Assembly: GCF_029338235.1 (NCBI RefSeq)
Contig: NZ_CP119786.1
Location: 183,601-247,600 of the forward strand
Reading direction: 5' to 3'
Origin: Haloarcula rara
Lineage (GTDB): Archaea; Halobacteriota; Halobacteria; Halobacteriales; Haloarculaceae
Length of the DNA: 64,000 bases
Shown in pieces: positions 34,333 to 42,622 of this stretch. Each line of letters starts with the position of its first letter. The stretch's first letter is position 1. The notes below the pieces were generated by a model. The model saw only the letters and a list, made by a program, of their open reading frames with translations. It ran no database searches and was not told the origin of the DNA. Both the position numbers and the translations under genes were made by a program.

Positions 34333-36321
34333 ATGCACCCGGCGACGACGGCCGATGCGGACGCGACCGTCAGGGTCGAGAACATCGGTGGCATCGACTC
34401 GGCAACAGTGGCGCTGTCGCCGGGCGTTACGGTTCTGGCCGGCCGGAACGCGACCAACCGGACCTCGTTCCTGAAGGCGATGATGGCCGCGCTCGGCAGC
34501 GACTGGACCGCGGTGAAAGGGGACGCAAAGCAGGGGGCGGTCTCGCTCACGCTGGGCGAGCAAACGTACGAACGCCAGCTCACGCGGGCCGAGGACGGCA
34601 TCGTCAGCTCCGGCGACGGACTGCTCGCGGACCCGACGCTCGCCAATCTCTTTGCGTTCCTGCTAGAGGACAACGAGGCGCGCCAGGCGGTCGTCCGGGG
34701 GGCGGACCTCAGGGACATCATCATGCGGCCGGTGGACATGTCGGAGCTGCGACGTGAGATCCACCAGGCCGAGCAGCGCAAGGCCGACATCGACGACGAA
34801 CTCGACGACATCGCCGACCTCAAACAGCGTCTCCCCGAGCTGGAACAGCGCCGCGAGGCCACGACGGCGGAGATAGCCGAGGTCCGGGAGGAACTGGCCG
34901 CGGTCGAGGACCGTCTCGACGAGCGGGACCTCACGGTCGACCTGACCCAGTCCAACACGGAGGCACTGGAGACCAGGCTCGACGAACTCCGGGTGACCCG
35001 GGAGGAGCTGCGTCGTGTCAGGGCCGACATCACGACCGAACAGGAGAGCCTCTCAGCGCTACGGGACGAACGCGGCCGGCTCGCCGCCGAACTGGCCGGC
35101 CTCCCCGACGCGCCGGCCGACCGGCTGTCAGAGCTAGAGGACCGCCTCTCGGCCCGCCGCGAGCGCAAGCGCGAGCTATCGACGTACACCTCACGGCTCC
35201 AGACCATCATCGGGTTCAACGAGGAGTTCGTCGACGGCGAGCACGACCGTATCACGGAGGCACTCGGGCGGACCCCAGAGAGTGTCGGGGACATCACCGA
35301 CCAGCTCTATCGGGGCTCGAAGACGACGTGCTGGACCTGTGGTTCGACTGTCAAGCCGTCACGCTTCGAGCGCACGCTCGACAGTCTCCGCGAGCACCGA
35401 GCGGAGACCTTCGCGGAGATAGACGATCTGGAGGCAGAAATCGAGGACCTGTCCGACGGGGTCACCCGCATTAGGGAGACGGTGGACCGTCGCGACCAGC
35501 TCACTGACACCATCGAGGAGGTGGACACGGAGATTGCGCGCCGCCAGGAGACGCTGTCGGACCTGCGCGAGCGTCGGGATAACCTCTCGGCCAGGGTCGG
35601 CGAACTCGAAGCCGAGGTGACGGAGCTGCGCTCGGCCGAGGTCGACGAGGTGCTCGACCTCCACAGCGAGGCCAACGAGCTGGAGTTCGAACTCGAATCT
35701 CTGGAGTCGACGCTCGAAGAGATAGAAGCGGAGATAGCGACGGCAGAGGCGGAGATACGACGGGACGAGGCCCTCGTGGCCCGCCGTGAGTCAGTGGTCG
35801 ACGAGCTCATCGACCTGCGAACCCGCATCGACACGCTGGAGACGAAGGCGACGACGGCGTTCAACGAGCGGATGGCCGACCTGCTCGACATCTTAGAGTA
35901 CGAGAACGTCGAACGCATCTGGCTCGAACGGCTCGACGGCCCCGCAGACTCCGTGGCCACTGTCGACGCCGAGTCGGTCATCGAGGGCTCGGAGTTCGAA
36001 CTCCACGTGGTCCGCAGCTCCGACGGCGGGACCGTCTACGAGGACACGGTTGCGCACCTCTCGGAGTCCGAGCGGGCCGTCACCGGGCTCGTGTTCGCGC
36101 TGGCCGGCTATCTCGTCCACGACGTGGCCGAGCAGGTGCCGTTCATGCTGCTCGACTCGCTTGAGGCCATCGACGCCGAGCGAATCGCCGCGCTGGTCGA
36201 GTACTTCGCCGCTGAGGTACCGTATCTGGTCGTCGCCCTGCTGCCGGAGGACGCCGCGGCCCTGCCGGACCGCTACGAGCGGGTCCGGAACATCGGTCAG
36301 GGCGAATCGCAGTCGCAGTGA
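34333..36321 (+). CDS. archaea-specific SMC-related ATPase with zinc hook, copy 2
   Basis: The 662-residue protein is a paralogue of the one at 21608-23497: 'VLAGRNATNRTSFLKAMMAA' (again Arg for the P-loop Lys), coiled coils, a hook 'CWTCGSTVK' near residue 337, signature 'HLSESERAVTGLVFALAGYL' and Walker B 'PFMLLDSLEAIDAERIAALV'. Its 3' end overlaps the convergent rdfA-like gene by 25 bases, unlike copy 1 where both genes are co-directional. Confidence 0.88.
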   Translation: MHPATTADADATVRVENIGGIDSATVALSPGVTVLAGRNATNRTSFLKAMMAALGSDWTAVKGDAKQGAVSLTLGEQTYERQLTRAEDGIVSSGDGLLADPTLANLFAFLLEDNEARQAVVRGADLRDIIMRPVDMSELRREIHQAEQRKADIDDELDDIADLKQRLPELEQRREATTAEIAEVREELAAVEDRLDERDLTVDLTQSNTEALETRLDELRVTREELRRVRADITTEQESLSALRDERGRLAAELAGLPDAPADRLSELEDRLSARRERKRELSTYTSRLQTIIGFNEEFVDGEHDRITEALGRTPESVGDITDQLYRGSKTTCWTCGSTVKPSRFERTLDSLREHRAETFAEIDDLEAEIEDLSDGVTRIRETVDRRDQLTDTIEEVDTEIARRQETLSDLRERRDNLSARVGELEAEVTELRSAEVDEVLDLHSEANELEFELESLESTLEEIEAEIATAEAEIRRDEALVARRESVVDELIDLRTRIDTLETKATTAFNERMADLLDILEYENVERIWLERLDGPADSVATVDAESVIEGSEFELHVVRSSDGGTVYEDTVAHLSESERAVTGLVFALAGYLVHDVAEQVPFMLLDSLEAIDAERIAALVEYFAAEVPYLVVALLPEDAAALPDRYERVRNIGQGESQSQ

Positions 36322-36911
36322 CCGCGGTCCAGCAACTCCCCGACGGTGTACTGGGCGCCACAGTCCTCACAGAGCACGTCGACGCTGACGAGGACGCGGT
36401 ACTCGCCCACCGAGAGCCGACCGGCCGCCCGCAGTCGGTCGACAGTGTCCTGGACCACCCGCTCGACCCGGCTCTGGAGCCGGTCGATGACGGAGCGTTC
36501 GCGCTCGACCCCAGCGGACTGCTCGTCGCGTTCGTAGCTCGCGCCGCGAACTTCGGTCAGGTAGTGCCGTATCGACTGGTAGCTGACGAAGTCCTCCCGC
36601 AACGTATCGACGTCCACACCCGCGGCTTCGAGCCGATTCTCGGCCTCGACTCGACGCCCGGCGCTCACCGACTCATCGGTGAGGAGCCGGTAGTAGTTCT
36701 GTGCCTCCCCGTCGACGACGTCCATGCCGGCGTCCCGGACCGCCGCCAGCAACAGTGCTCGATTGAACCGGTCGGCGAGGTCGCGCAGGCTCTGTCGCTC
36801 GCCAGCCTCGCCCAGCCAGGCGGCCTCCAGGTCCGCGCCGAGCGGGGGCAGGTCGTACGCCTCGATGAGCCGCGCGACTTTCGAGCGCGGCTCGGAGCTG
36901 TCCGGACTCAT
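36297..36911 (-). CDS. rdfA: RdfA-family protein, copy 2
   Basis: The 204-residue protein ('MSPDSSEPRSKVARLIEAYD') has the same layout as the copy at 20940: central 'DFVSYQSIRHYLTEVRGASY', 'RVVQDTVDRLRAAG' and a C-terminal ribbon ('CEDCGAQYTVGELLDRGHCDC'). The start at 36911 is chosen because the 62 codons upstream look non-coding and overlap the VapC-like gene. Convergent with its SMC-related partner. Confidence 0.78.
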   Translation of the reverse strand: MSPDSSEPRSKVARLIEAYDLPPLGADLEAAWLGEAGERQSLRDLADRFNRALLLAAVRDAGMDVVDGEAQNYYRLLTDESVSAGRRVEAENRLEAAGVDVDTLREDFVSYQSIRHYLTEVRGASYERDEQSAGVERERSVIDRLQSRVERVVQDTVDRLRAAGRLSVGEYRVLVSVDVLCEDCGAQYTVGELLDRGHCDCDSP

Positions 36912-36957
36912 TGGTCGGTCCAGGGGAGCGCAGGGCAAAGGCGTTCTGTCACGGTAT

Positions 36958-37398
36958 TCAGACGGCGTCGGTCCGGAACCGTTCGATATCGAGGTCGACC
37001 GGTAACGAATCGAAGTCGTCGTCGGCCCCCACCAGCAGCGTCGCGTCGCGCTCCGATGCCAGCGCGACGGCAGCGGCGTCGGCCAGGGAGATATCACCGT
37101 CGGCCTTGATCTCCCCGGTGTGTCGCCAGTCGGCCCGGGCGAGTGTCAGTCCGTTCCGCGTGAGCGTCCGGAGGTCCCGGTCGGCGGTCCGGAGCGAGGC
37201 TGCCGTCGGTTCGTCGTCGGGCGTTCCCTCGAAGCGAGCGACGAGATAGTACACTTCGCTGGCGTTGGTCTCGGCCAGATACCCCTCGACATCACCCGCC
37301 GACACCTGTTCGAGGAGTGTTCCGACCCGCTCGTGACCGCGCTCGTTGTACAGAAAGGAGATGATCGCTTCCGTATCGAAGACATAGCCGTCGCTCAT
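36958..37398 (-). CDS. vapC: PIN-domain toxin, VapC-like
   Basis: The 146-residue protein is a PIN-domain RNase: 'MSDGYVFDTEAIISFLYNER' with the first acidic residue, 'ETNASEVYYLVARF' with the conserved Glu, and 'DISLADAAAVALASERDATL' with the third acid. Such toxins cut RNA and are held inactive by their partner. It overlaps the upstream AbrB-type gene by four bases, the usual toxin-antitoxin layout. Confidence 0.9.
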   Translation of the reverse strand: MSDGYVFDTEAIISFLYNERGHERVGTLLEQVSAGDVEGYLAETNASEVYYLVARFEGTPDDEPTAASLRTADRDLRTLTRNGLTLARADWRHTGEIKADGDISLADAAAVALASERDATLLVGADDDFDSLPVDLDIERFRTDAV

Positions 37399-37688
37399 CT
37401 GTCACTGGGCCGCAGGTCGTCAGCTCGGTCCGCCTCGCGTCGCTTCTCGGCTTCCTTCTCGGCTCGAACCGTGGCCAGAACCTCGCCCGGTTCACCCTCG
37501 CCTGCGTGAATGCCGTGTAGCTCGGTGAGACCTGGGACCGGCTCGATGACGATTCGGCCCTCCTCCTCGTAAATAAACACCTCTCCGGGGCTCTCGATAC
37601 CGAACTTCTCCCGTAGTGGCTTCGGAATCGTCGCCTGCCCCTTCTGTGAGACGCGGACTACCTCCGGGTCACTTGTACTACTCGCCAT
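37395..37688 (-). CDS. vapB: AbrB/SpoVT-type antitoxin, VapB-like
   Basis: The 97-residue protein has a swapped-hairpin AbrB fold: 'VVRVSQKGQATIPKPLREKF' and 'GEVFIYEEEGRIVIEPV', then a helical tail likely to bind the toxin. It starts the vapBC-type operon with ATGA overlap. AT-rich sequence at 37688-37720 is probably its promoter and autoregulation site. Confidence 0.9.
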   Translation of the reverse strand: MASSTSDPEVVRVSQKGQATIPKPLREKFGIESPGEVFIYEEEGRIVIEPVPGLTELHGIHAGEGEPGEVLATVRAEKEAEKRREADRADDLRPSDR

Positions 37689-37794
37689 AGCTGGTTGTAC
37701 TGTTATTGCAACGTATTACTAAAGCTGTCGCCGGACGCGGTAGCGTTCGGACCGCCGTGCCAACTGTTTTGTTCGCCCGCGGGGACTCCAACCT

Positions 37795-38970
37795 GTGACC
37801 GACGCCGACGCGACACTCGCCGCCACCCCGCCGATGGGCTGGAACTCCTGGAACGCCCACAGCTGTGCGGTCACCGAGGACGACATCCGCGCCGCTGCGG
37901 ACGCGCTGGTCGAGACTGGACTGCGCGACGCCGGCTACGAGTACGTCGTCGTCGACGACTGCTGGATGGCCGACGAGACCGACGACGCGGGTCGACTGGT
38001 GGCCGACTCAGAGGACTTCCCTAGCGGGATGGCGGCTCTGGCCGACTACGTCCACGACCGGGGGCTGCAATTCGGGCTCTACTCCTCCGCGGGCAGTCAC
38101 ACCTGCCAGGGGTACCCGGCGACCCTTGGACGGGAGCGACTGCACGCCGAACAGTTCGCCGACTGGGGCGTCGACTTCCTGAAGTACGACAACTGCGGGG
38201 ACCACTGCGGGCGCGACGCCGTGGACCGCTACGGGGCGATGGGCGAGGCGCTCGCGGCGGTCGACCGCGACATCGTCTACAGCATCTGTGAGTGGGGGCA
38301 ATCGAACCCCTGGGAGTGGGGCCGGAACGTGGGCGGGCACTGCTGGCGGGTGACCGACGACGCAGTCGCGACGTGGCACACCGTCGACGACGAGTTCGGC
38401 CTTGGTATCGCCGACATCATCGACCGCGTGGCGGTGCTGGATATCGCGGCGGCCCACGGACCAGGGGGGTACAACGACCCCGATATGCTCCAGGTCGGCA
38501 ACGGGCCCGACTCGGCCCAGTCACAGCACGAACCGACCGACATCGAGCGGCCACTCTCCGACGTCGAGAACCGGACCCACTTCGCGTTCTGGTGTCTGCT
38601 CGGCGCGCCGCTGTTCGTCGGCACGGACCTCACCGGCCTCTCCCAGGACCTGCTCGACCTGCTCACCAACGAGCGACTGCTCGCTATCGACCAGGACCCA
38701 CTCGGGCTCCAGGGGACGCCAGACCGGCGCGACCCGACCCGCGAGGTCTGGAGCAAGCGCCTCGCTGACGGCGCCGCGGTGGCACTGTGGAACCGCGGCG
38801 AGGAGCAGGCGGAGATACGGACGCACGTCGACGAGACGTCGGTCCCGACGGCCGGTGAGCGATACTCGGTTCTGGACTGCTGGACCGGCGAGCAGTGGGA
38901 GTCTTTCGGGGAGCTGTCGGCGACTGTCGAGCCACGAGATACGGCCGTGTTCCGCGTGACACCGACCTGA
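37795..38970 (+). CDS. alpha-galactosidase, glycoside hydrolase family 27
   Basis: The 391-residue enzyme starts with GTG. It has the GH27 hallmarks 'ATPPMGWNSWNAHSC', 'YVVVDDCWM', the nucleophile Asp in 'DFLKYDNCGDHCG', and the acid/base Asp in 'GGYNDPDMLQVG'. It releases terminal alpha-galactose. No signal peptide is seen, so it is probably cytosolic. No sugar transporter sits beside it. Confidence 0.93.
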   Translation: MTDADATLAATPPMGWNSWNAHSCAVTEDDIRAAADALVETGLRDAGYEYVVVDDCWMADETDDAGRLVADSEDFPSGMAALADYVHDRGLQFGLYSSAGSHTCQGYPATLGRERLHAEQFADWGVDFLKYDNCGDHCGRDAVDRYGAMGEALAAVDRDIVYSICEWGQSNPWEWGRNVGGHCWRVTDDAVATWHTVDDEFGLGIADIIDRVAVLDIAAAHGPGGYNDPDMLQVGNGPDSAQSQHEPTDIERPLSDVENRTHFAFWCLLGAPLFVGTDLTGLSQDLLDLLTNERLLAIDQDPLGLQGTPDRRDPTREVWSKRLADGAAVALWNRGEEQAEIRTHVDETSVPTAGERYSVLDCWTGEQWESFGELSATVEPRDTAVFRVTPT

Positions 38971-38975
38971 GCGCC

Positions 38976-39788
38976 CTAATCGGCGGCGTCGAGCACTTCG
39001 TAGCCGATGTTCGCCCCGGCCAGGGCGTCGGTGTGGGTCGAGAGCTGGTCGGCACTGGCGAGCAGGAGTACGTCCTGGCCCTTCGTGGCGGCCTCCTCGA
39101 CGGCGGCAACGCTCCCGTAGCGGATGTCGACCTCGATGTCAGCGGCCCGTGCGGCGGCTAGCGCCTCCACACCGGCGACGGCGATGAGGTCGTGGTCGGT
39201 CGCCAGCTGTGCGATGCGGTCGGCGTCGACGGCCCCGCTGCCGTCGTTCTGGACTCGGGGAATCGACACTGCGGTCACGTCGCCGAGGTCGTACTCGACG
39301 ACCCCCTCGACGTTGGTGATGCCCAGGTCCGTCCCCGCGGCGGCGTCGGTCACCGCAACTGCGGTTGCGTTGCCAGCGTCGCCCGCGACGGCGCGCAACA
39401 CGCCCTCGCGCATCGTCACGGAGACGGTCTCGCCCTCCTCGATATCGCTCGTCGCGAGTACCGTCTCGATGTCGACCTGGCCAATGATGTCCTCGGAGAC
39501 GTGACCGACGAAGCTCCGCAGGGAGTCGGTCTGTGAGATGAGCCAGTCGACGCCCTCCTTGGTGACCTCGTAGCGCCCGCGGCCATGCTTGGTGACGTGT
39601 CCTTCCTCTGAGAGCCCCTGGAGGTAGTCGCTGACGGCCTGTGAGGTGATGCCGATGGCGTCGGCTATCTCCTGCTGGCTGACCGCCGGCTGGCGCTCCG
39701 CGACCTCGACCATAATCTGGTATCGAGTGGCGGTCCGCTTGCTCCGGAGGACGCCGAACTCCTCGCTGCCGTCCGAACGCTGTCCCAT
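38976..39788 (-). CDS. winged-helix regulator, divergent from cbiT
   Basis: The 270-residue protein ('MGQRSDGSEEFGVLRSKRTA') has an N-terminal winged helix (about 15-85: 'AVSQQEIADAIGITSQAVSD', 'YLQGLSEEGHVTKHGRGRYE') and a C-terminal region of about 180 residues with alternating beta and helix, which I do not recognise. It is divergent from the cbi operon, 149 bases between starts, with the shared cbi promoter motif in between, so it is a candidate cobalamin-gene regulator. That role is inference. Confidence 0.8.
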   Translation of the reverse strand: MGQRSDGSEEFGVLRSKRTATRYQIMVEVAERQPAVSQQEIADAIGITSQAVSDYLQGLSEEGHVTKHGRGRYEVTKEGVDWLISQTDSLRSFVGHVSEDIIGQVDIETVLATSDIEEGETVSVTMREGVLRAVAGDAGNATAVAVTDAAAGTDLGITNVEGVVEYDLGDVTAVSIPRVQNDGSGAVDADRIAQLATDHDLIAVAGVEALAAARAADIEVDIRYGSVAAVEEAATKGQDVLLLASADQLSTHTDALAGANIGYEVLDAAD

Positions 39789-39883
39789 TGTCGTCTCTCG
39801 GGGCCACGTTGTAAAGTAGTTTTTCGTTACCGAAGGCCAGATTGGTCCCAGCCGGCGCACAATCGCCGATAGCACAATAATAA

Positions 39884-39915
39884 TTGGAGTAATACAAGCA
39901 CAATTGTTTTATGCG
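39884..39915 (+). promoter_or_regulatory. cbi promoter/operator, copy 1
   Basis: A 32-base element from TTGG to ATGCG contains the dyad ACAA-N6-TTGT (39894-39907) followed at once by a TATA-like TTTTATG. It ends 22 bases before the cbiT ATG at 39937, the spacing of a leaderless mRNA. A second copy (29 of 32 identical) is at 50672-50703. Confidence 0.75.
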
Positions 39916-39936
39916 CCACACGAGATTGTACTCGCC

Positions 39937-40545
39937 ATGGCACACGTCTCGTTGCCCCACGACGCGAAGGCCGGGCCGACGAAGCCGGAGGTTCGGGCCG
40001 TCCTCGCGAGCAAGCTGGCGCTTTCCCCGACCGACCACTTCGTCGAGGTCGGCTCCTGTACCGGTGCGGTCACCATCGACGCGGCCAGGCGCGCCGGCCA
40101 GGTCACAGCGCTCGAACGCAAACCCGAACGCCTCGAGGTGACCCAAAAGAACCTCGCCGCGAACGACACCGAGGCCGAGGTCACACTCCGAGAGGCCGAG
40201 GCGCCCGAGGGACTGCCCGACGACGCTGACGCGCTCTTCCTGGGCGGGAGCCGCAACTACGAGGCCGTCCTCGACCACGCCGTCGAGACGGCCGTCGACC
40301 GCGTGGTGATGAACGTCTCCCGGCTGGAGGTCGCCGGCGCGGCCACCGAGGCGTTCCGCGAGCGGGACCTGTTGGAGGAGGTCCTCCAGTTCCAGGTGAG
40401 TCACGGCTACGAGCTTGCCGGGGCGACGAGCTTCGATTCGGAGAACCCCGTCTACATGCTCGTCGGCAGTGCGAGCGACGAGGTGGCGGCCGACAGCGGT
40501 AGTGGCGTTGGCGCCCCCGGCGATGGCTCGGAGGGCGACCGATGA
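39937..40545 (+). CDS. cbiT: cobalt-precorrin-6B C15-methyltransferase (decarboxylating)
   Basis: The 202-residue SAM-dependent methyltransferase ('MAHVSLPHDAKAGPTKPEVR') has motif I 'HFVEVGSCTGAVTIDAARRA' and 'ALFLGGSRN'. It methylates C15 and decarboxylates the C12 side chain in anaerobic cobalamin synthesis. First gene of the operon; ATG 39937 fits the promoter spacing. It overlaps cbiL by four bases. The last 20 residues are a Ser/Gly-rich tail. Confidence 0.93.
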   Translation: MAHVSLPHDAKAGPTKPEVRAVLASKLALSPTDHFVEVGSCTGAVTIDAARRAGQVTALERKPERLEVTQKNLAANDTEAEVTLREAEAPEGLPDDADALFLGGSRNYEAVLDHAVETAVDRVVMNVSRLEVAGAATEAFRERDLLEEVLQFQVSHGYELAGATSFDSENPVYMLVGSASDEVAADSGSGVGAPGDGSEGDR

Positions 40546-41327
40546 CTCTCTACGGCGTCGGCCTCGGCCCCGGACAGGCCGACCTCGTGACGGTGCGGGG
40601 CAAGCGCGCGCTGGAGAACGCCGACGTGGTCTACTCGCCCGGCCGGCTCTCCCGGACGGTCGCGACGAAACACGTCCAAGAGGAGCGTATCGGCGACCTC
40701 GACTTCCCGATGACGCGCGACGAGGAGAAGCTCCGCGAGGCCTGGAAGGCCGCCGCCGCCGAAATCGCCCCGCAGGCCCGCGAGGGCGACGCCGCCTTCG
40801 TCACGCTGGGGGACCCGAACGTCTACTCGACCTTTGGCCACCTCCGTCGCACGCTGGCGGCGTTCCACCCCGAGGTCGACCTCGAGGTGGTGCCCGGCGT
40901 CAGCGCGGTCACCGCCTTCGCGACGGCGCTGGGCGTCGAGATTACCGCGGGGTCGAGTCTGGCCCTGCGGGAGGCCGACGGCGGCGTCTCGCCGACCGGC
41001 CCAGACCGGATGATTCTGTTCAAAGTGACCGACGCCCCGGCGACCCACGAGGGCCTCGTCGAGGCGGGCTACGACGTGACCTACGGCCGCCGGCTGTTCA
41101 TGGAGCAGGGCGAGACCCACGTGACGACGGACCCGAACGATATCGACGAGCGCGATTACTACACCCTCGCCTACGCCGAACGACCCGACGCTCGCGTCGA
41201 GCAGGCCACCGATGCCTTCCTCGAAGGGGTCGACAGTGCCGGTGTGATATCCGACGGGGGAGCGGCCAGCATCGCCTGCCAGGAACGCTCCGAAGGTGTA
41301 CTGAGCGGCGACGAGGTGGCCGAATGA
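40542..41327 (+). CDS. cbiL: cobalt-factor II C20-methyltransferase
   Basis: The 261-residue tetrapyrrole methylase has 'MTLYGVGLGPGQADLVTVRG', 'FVTLGDPNVYSTFGHL' and 'EVVPGVSAVTAFATALG', motifs of the SAM-binding cleft. It adds the C20 methyl group. Overlaps both neighbours by four bases (ATGA), so translation is coupled. Confidence 0.93.
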   Translation: MTLYGVGLGPGQADLVTVRGKRALENADVVYSPGRLSRTVATKHVQEERIGDLDFPMTRDEEKLREAWKAAAAEIAPQAREGDAAFVTLGDPNVYSTFGHLRRTLAAFHPEVDLEVVPGVSAVTAFATALGVEITAGSSLALREADGGVSPTGPDRMILFKVTDAPATHEGLVEAGYDVTYGRRLFMEQGETHVTTDPNDIDERDYYTLAYAERPDARVEQATDAFLEGVDSAGVISDGGAASIACQERSEGVLSGDEVAE

Positions 41328-42208
41328 CGGACGACCAGTCGGAGACCGACCCACAGGACGCCATCGACGCCGTCGCGACCGACCGCGACGACCGCGTCTA
41401 CGACCACAGCGCCGGCGACGAGCAAGAAGGCATCCCCTTCGTCGGCGCCGGTCCGGGCGACCCGAAGCTGTTGACCGTCGCGGGCCGGGAACTGCTTTCC
41501 GAGGCCGACCTCGTGGTCCACGCCGGCTCGCTGGTCAACAGCGAACTCCTTGAGGAATACTGTGCCGACGCCGAGACCGTCTCCTCCATCGGCAAGGACC
41601 TAGAGGAGCTCATTCCGCTGATGCGGGACGCCTACCAGGCTGGCGACACAGTGGTCCGCCTCCACAGCGGTGACCCCGCCATCTACGGCGCGGCACTGGA
41701 ACAGATGGACGCCCTGGAACACGAAGGGGTGCCAACCTACATCGTCCCGGGCGTCACGTCGGCCTTCGCGGCGAGTGCGACGATGCGGACCCAGCTGACG
41801 CTGAACGAGGTCGCCAACCACGTCGCGTTCACCCGCCCGCAGGGCAAGACGCTGACCGAGGAGGAGGACCACATCTCGGAGTTCGTCGGCATGGGCGACG
41901 TGACGACATGTATCTACCTCGGGACCCACGCGGTCAGCGAGACGATGGAGCGGCTTCTGGGCGATGGCCACGACCCCGAGACGCCCGTCGCTGCCGTGTA
42001 TCACGCGTCTTGGCCCGACGAGGACGTCATCGAGGGGACTATCGGGACCATCGGGGAGAAGGTCGAAGACGCGGGCTACCGCGCCTCTGCGATGGTGATA
42101 ATTGGGGATGCGGTGGGCGGCGAGGACTACGAGCGCTCCTTCCTGTATGGCGGGTGGGCGAACCGGGGCGAGGATGCTTCCGAGTCATCGGGGGAGGCCG
42201 ACGACTAG
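41324..42208 (+). CDS. cbiF: cobalt-precorrin-4 C11-methyltransferase
   Basis: The 294-residue methylase has an acidic 35-residue N-terminal extension, then 'GIPFVGAGPGDPKLLTVAG', 'RLHSGDPAIYGAALEQMDAL', 'YIVPGVTSAFAASATM' and 'FTRPQGKTLTEEE'. It methylates C11 of the contracted ring. The start at 41324 is set by the ATGA overlap with cbiL. Confidence 0.93.
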   Translation: MTDDQSETDPQDAIDAVATDRDDRVYDHSAGDEQEGIPFVGAGPGDPKLLTVAGRELLSEADLVVHAGSLVNSELLEEYCADAETVSSIGKDLEELIPLMRDAYQAGDTVVRLHSGDPAIYGAALEQMDALEHEGVPTYIVPGVTSAFAASATMRTQLTLNEVANHVAFTRPQGKTLTEEEDHISEFVGMGDVTTCIYLGTHAVSETMERLLGDGHDPETPVAAVYHASWPDEDVIEGTIGTIGEKVEDAGYRASAMVIIGDAVGGEDYERSFLYGGWANRGEDASESSGEADD

Positions 42209-42622
42209 TCGGATGTGCCGTCGTTTCTCGAGTTCACTGGAACCGCCAGAAAGGACGTGTCGGCGATACCGCTCTGGACCGCCAGAAAGCCCCCGCTGGC
42301 TCGGCTCGCGCGACTCGCTGTGCGCTTCCCTCGCTCACTGCGTTCGCTCGCTGCAGTGCTTGCGTCGTCGGGCGTCCCCGAGCCAGCGGCCCCTTTCAGT
42401 CCACCTGGACAGCACTGCACAGCACCGCGGGCCAGACGGCTCCCCAACCGATTCGCTCCCTGCGGTCGCTCATCCCTCGCACAGTTCCGGCGCGCCACGG
42501 GGGCGCGCCAGCGCGCGCCGTCCGCACCGTAGTACAGACGAGTTTACAGACGAGTACGCTGCAGACGCGCGACCGTTCGGCCGGCAGTCGCGTACAGACC
42601 GTTCGCCGGCCGGGAGATTCCA
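42209..42622. other. spacer between cbiF and cbiG with direct repeats
   Basis: No gene is supported. GAACCGCCAGAAAG-like repeats occur at about 42239-42252 and 42269-42281, and TACAGACGAGT repeats at about 42534-42556. The middle is dense in GCTCGCT/CGCTCG-type words. The cbi promoter motif is not present here, so either read-through or an unrecognised promoter drives cbiG. Confidence 0.45.

Noticed and set aside
39884..39915. Cobalamin riboswitch before cbiT
   Set aside because: The start codon is about 22 bases from the TATA box, leaving no leader for a riboswitch; a protein-bound operator fits better.
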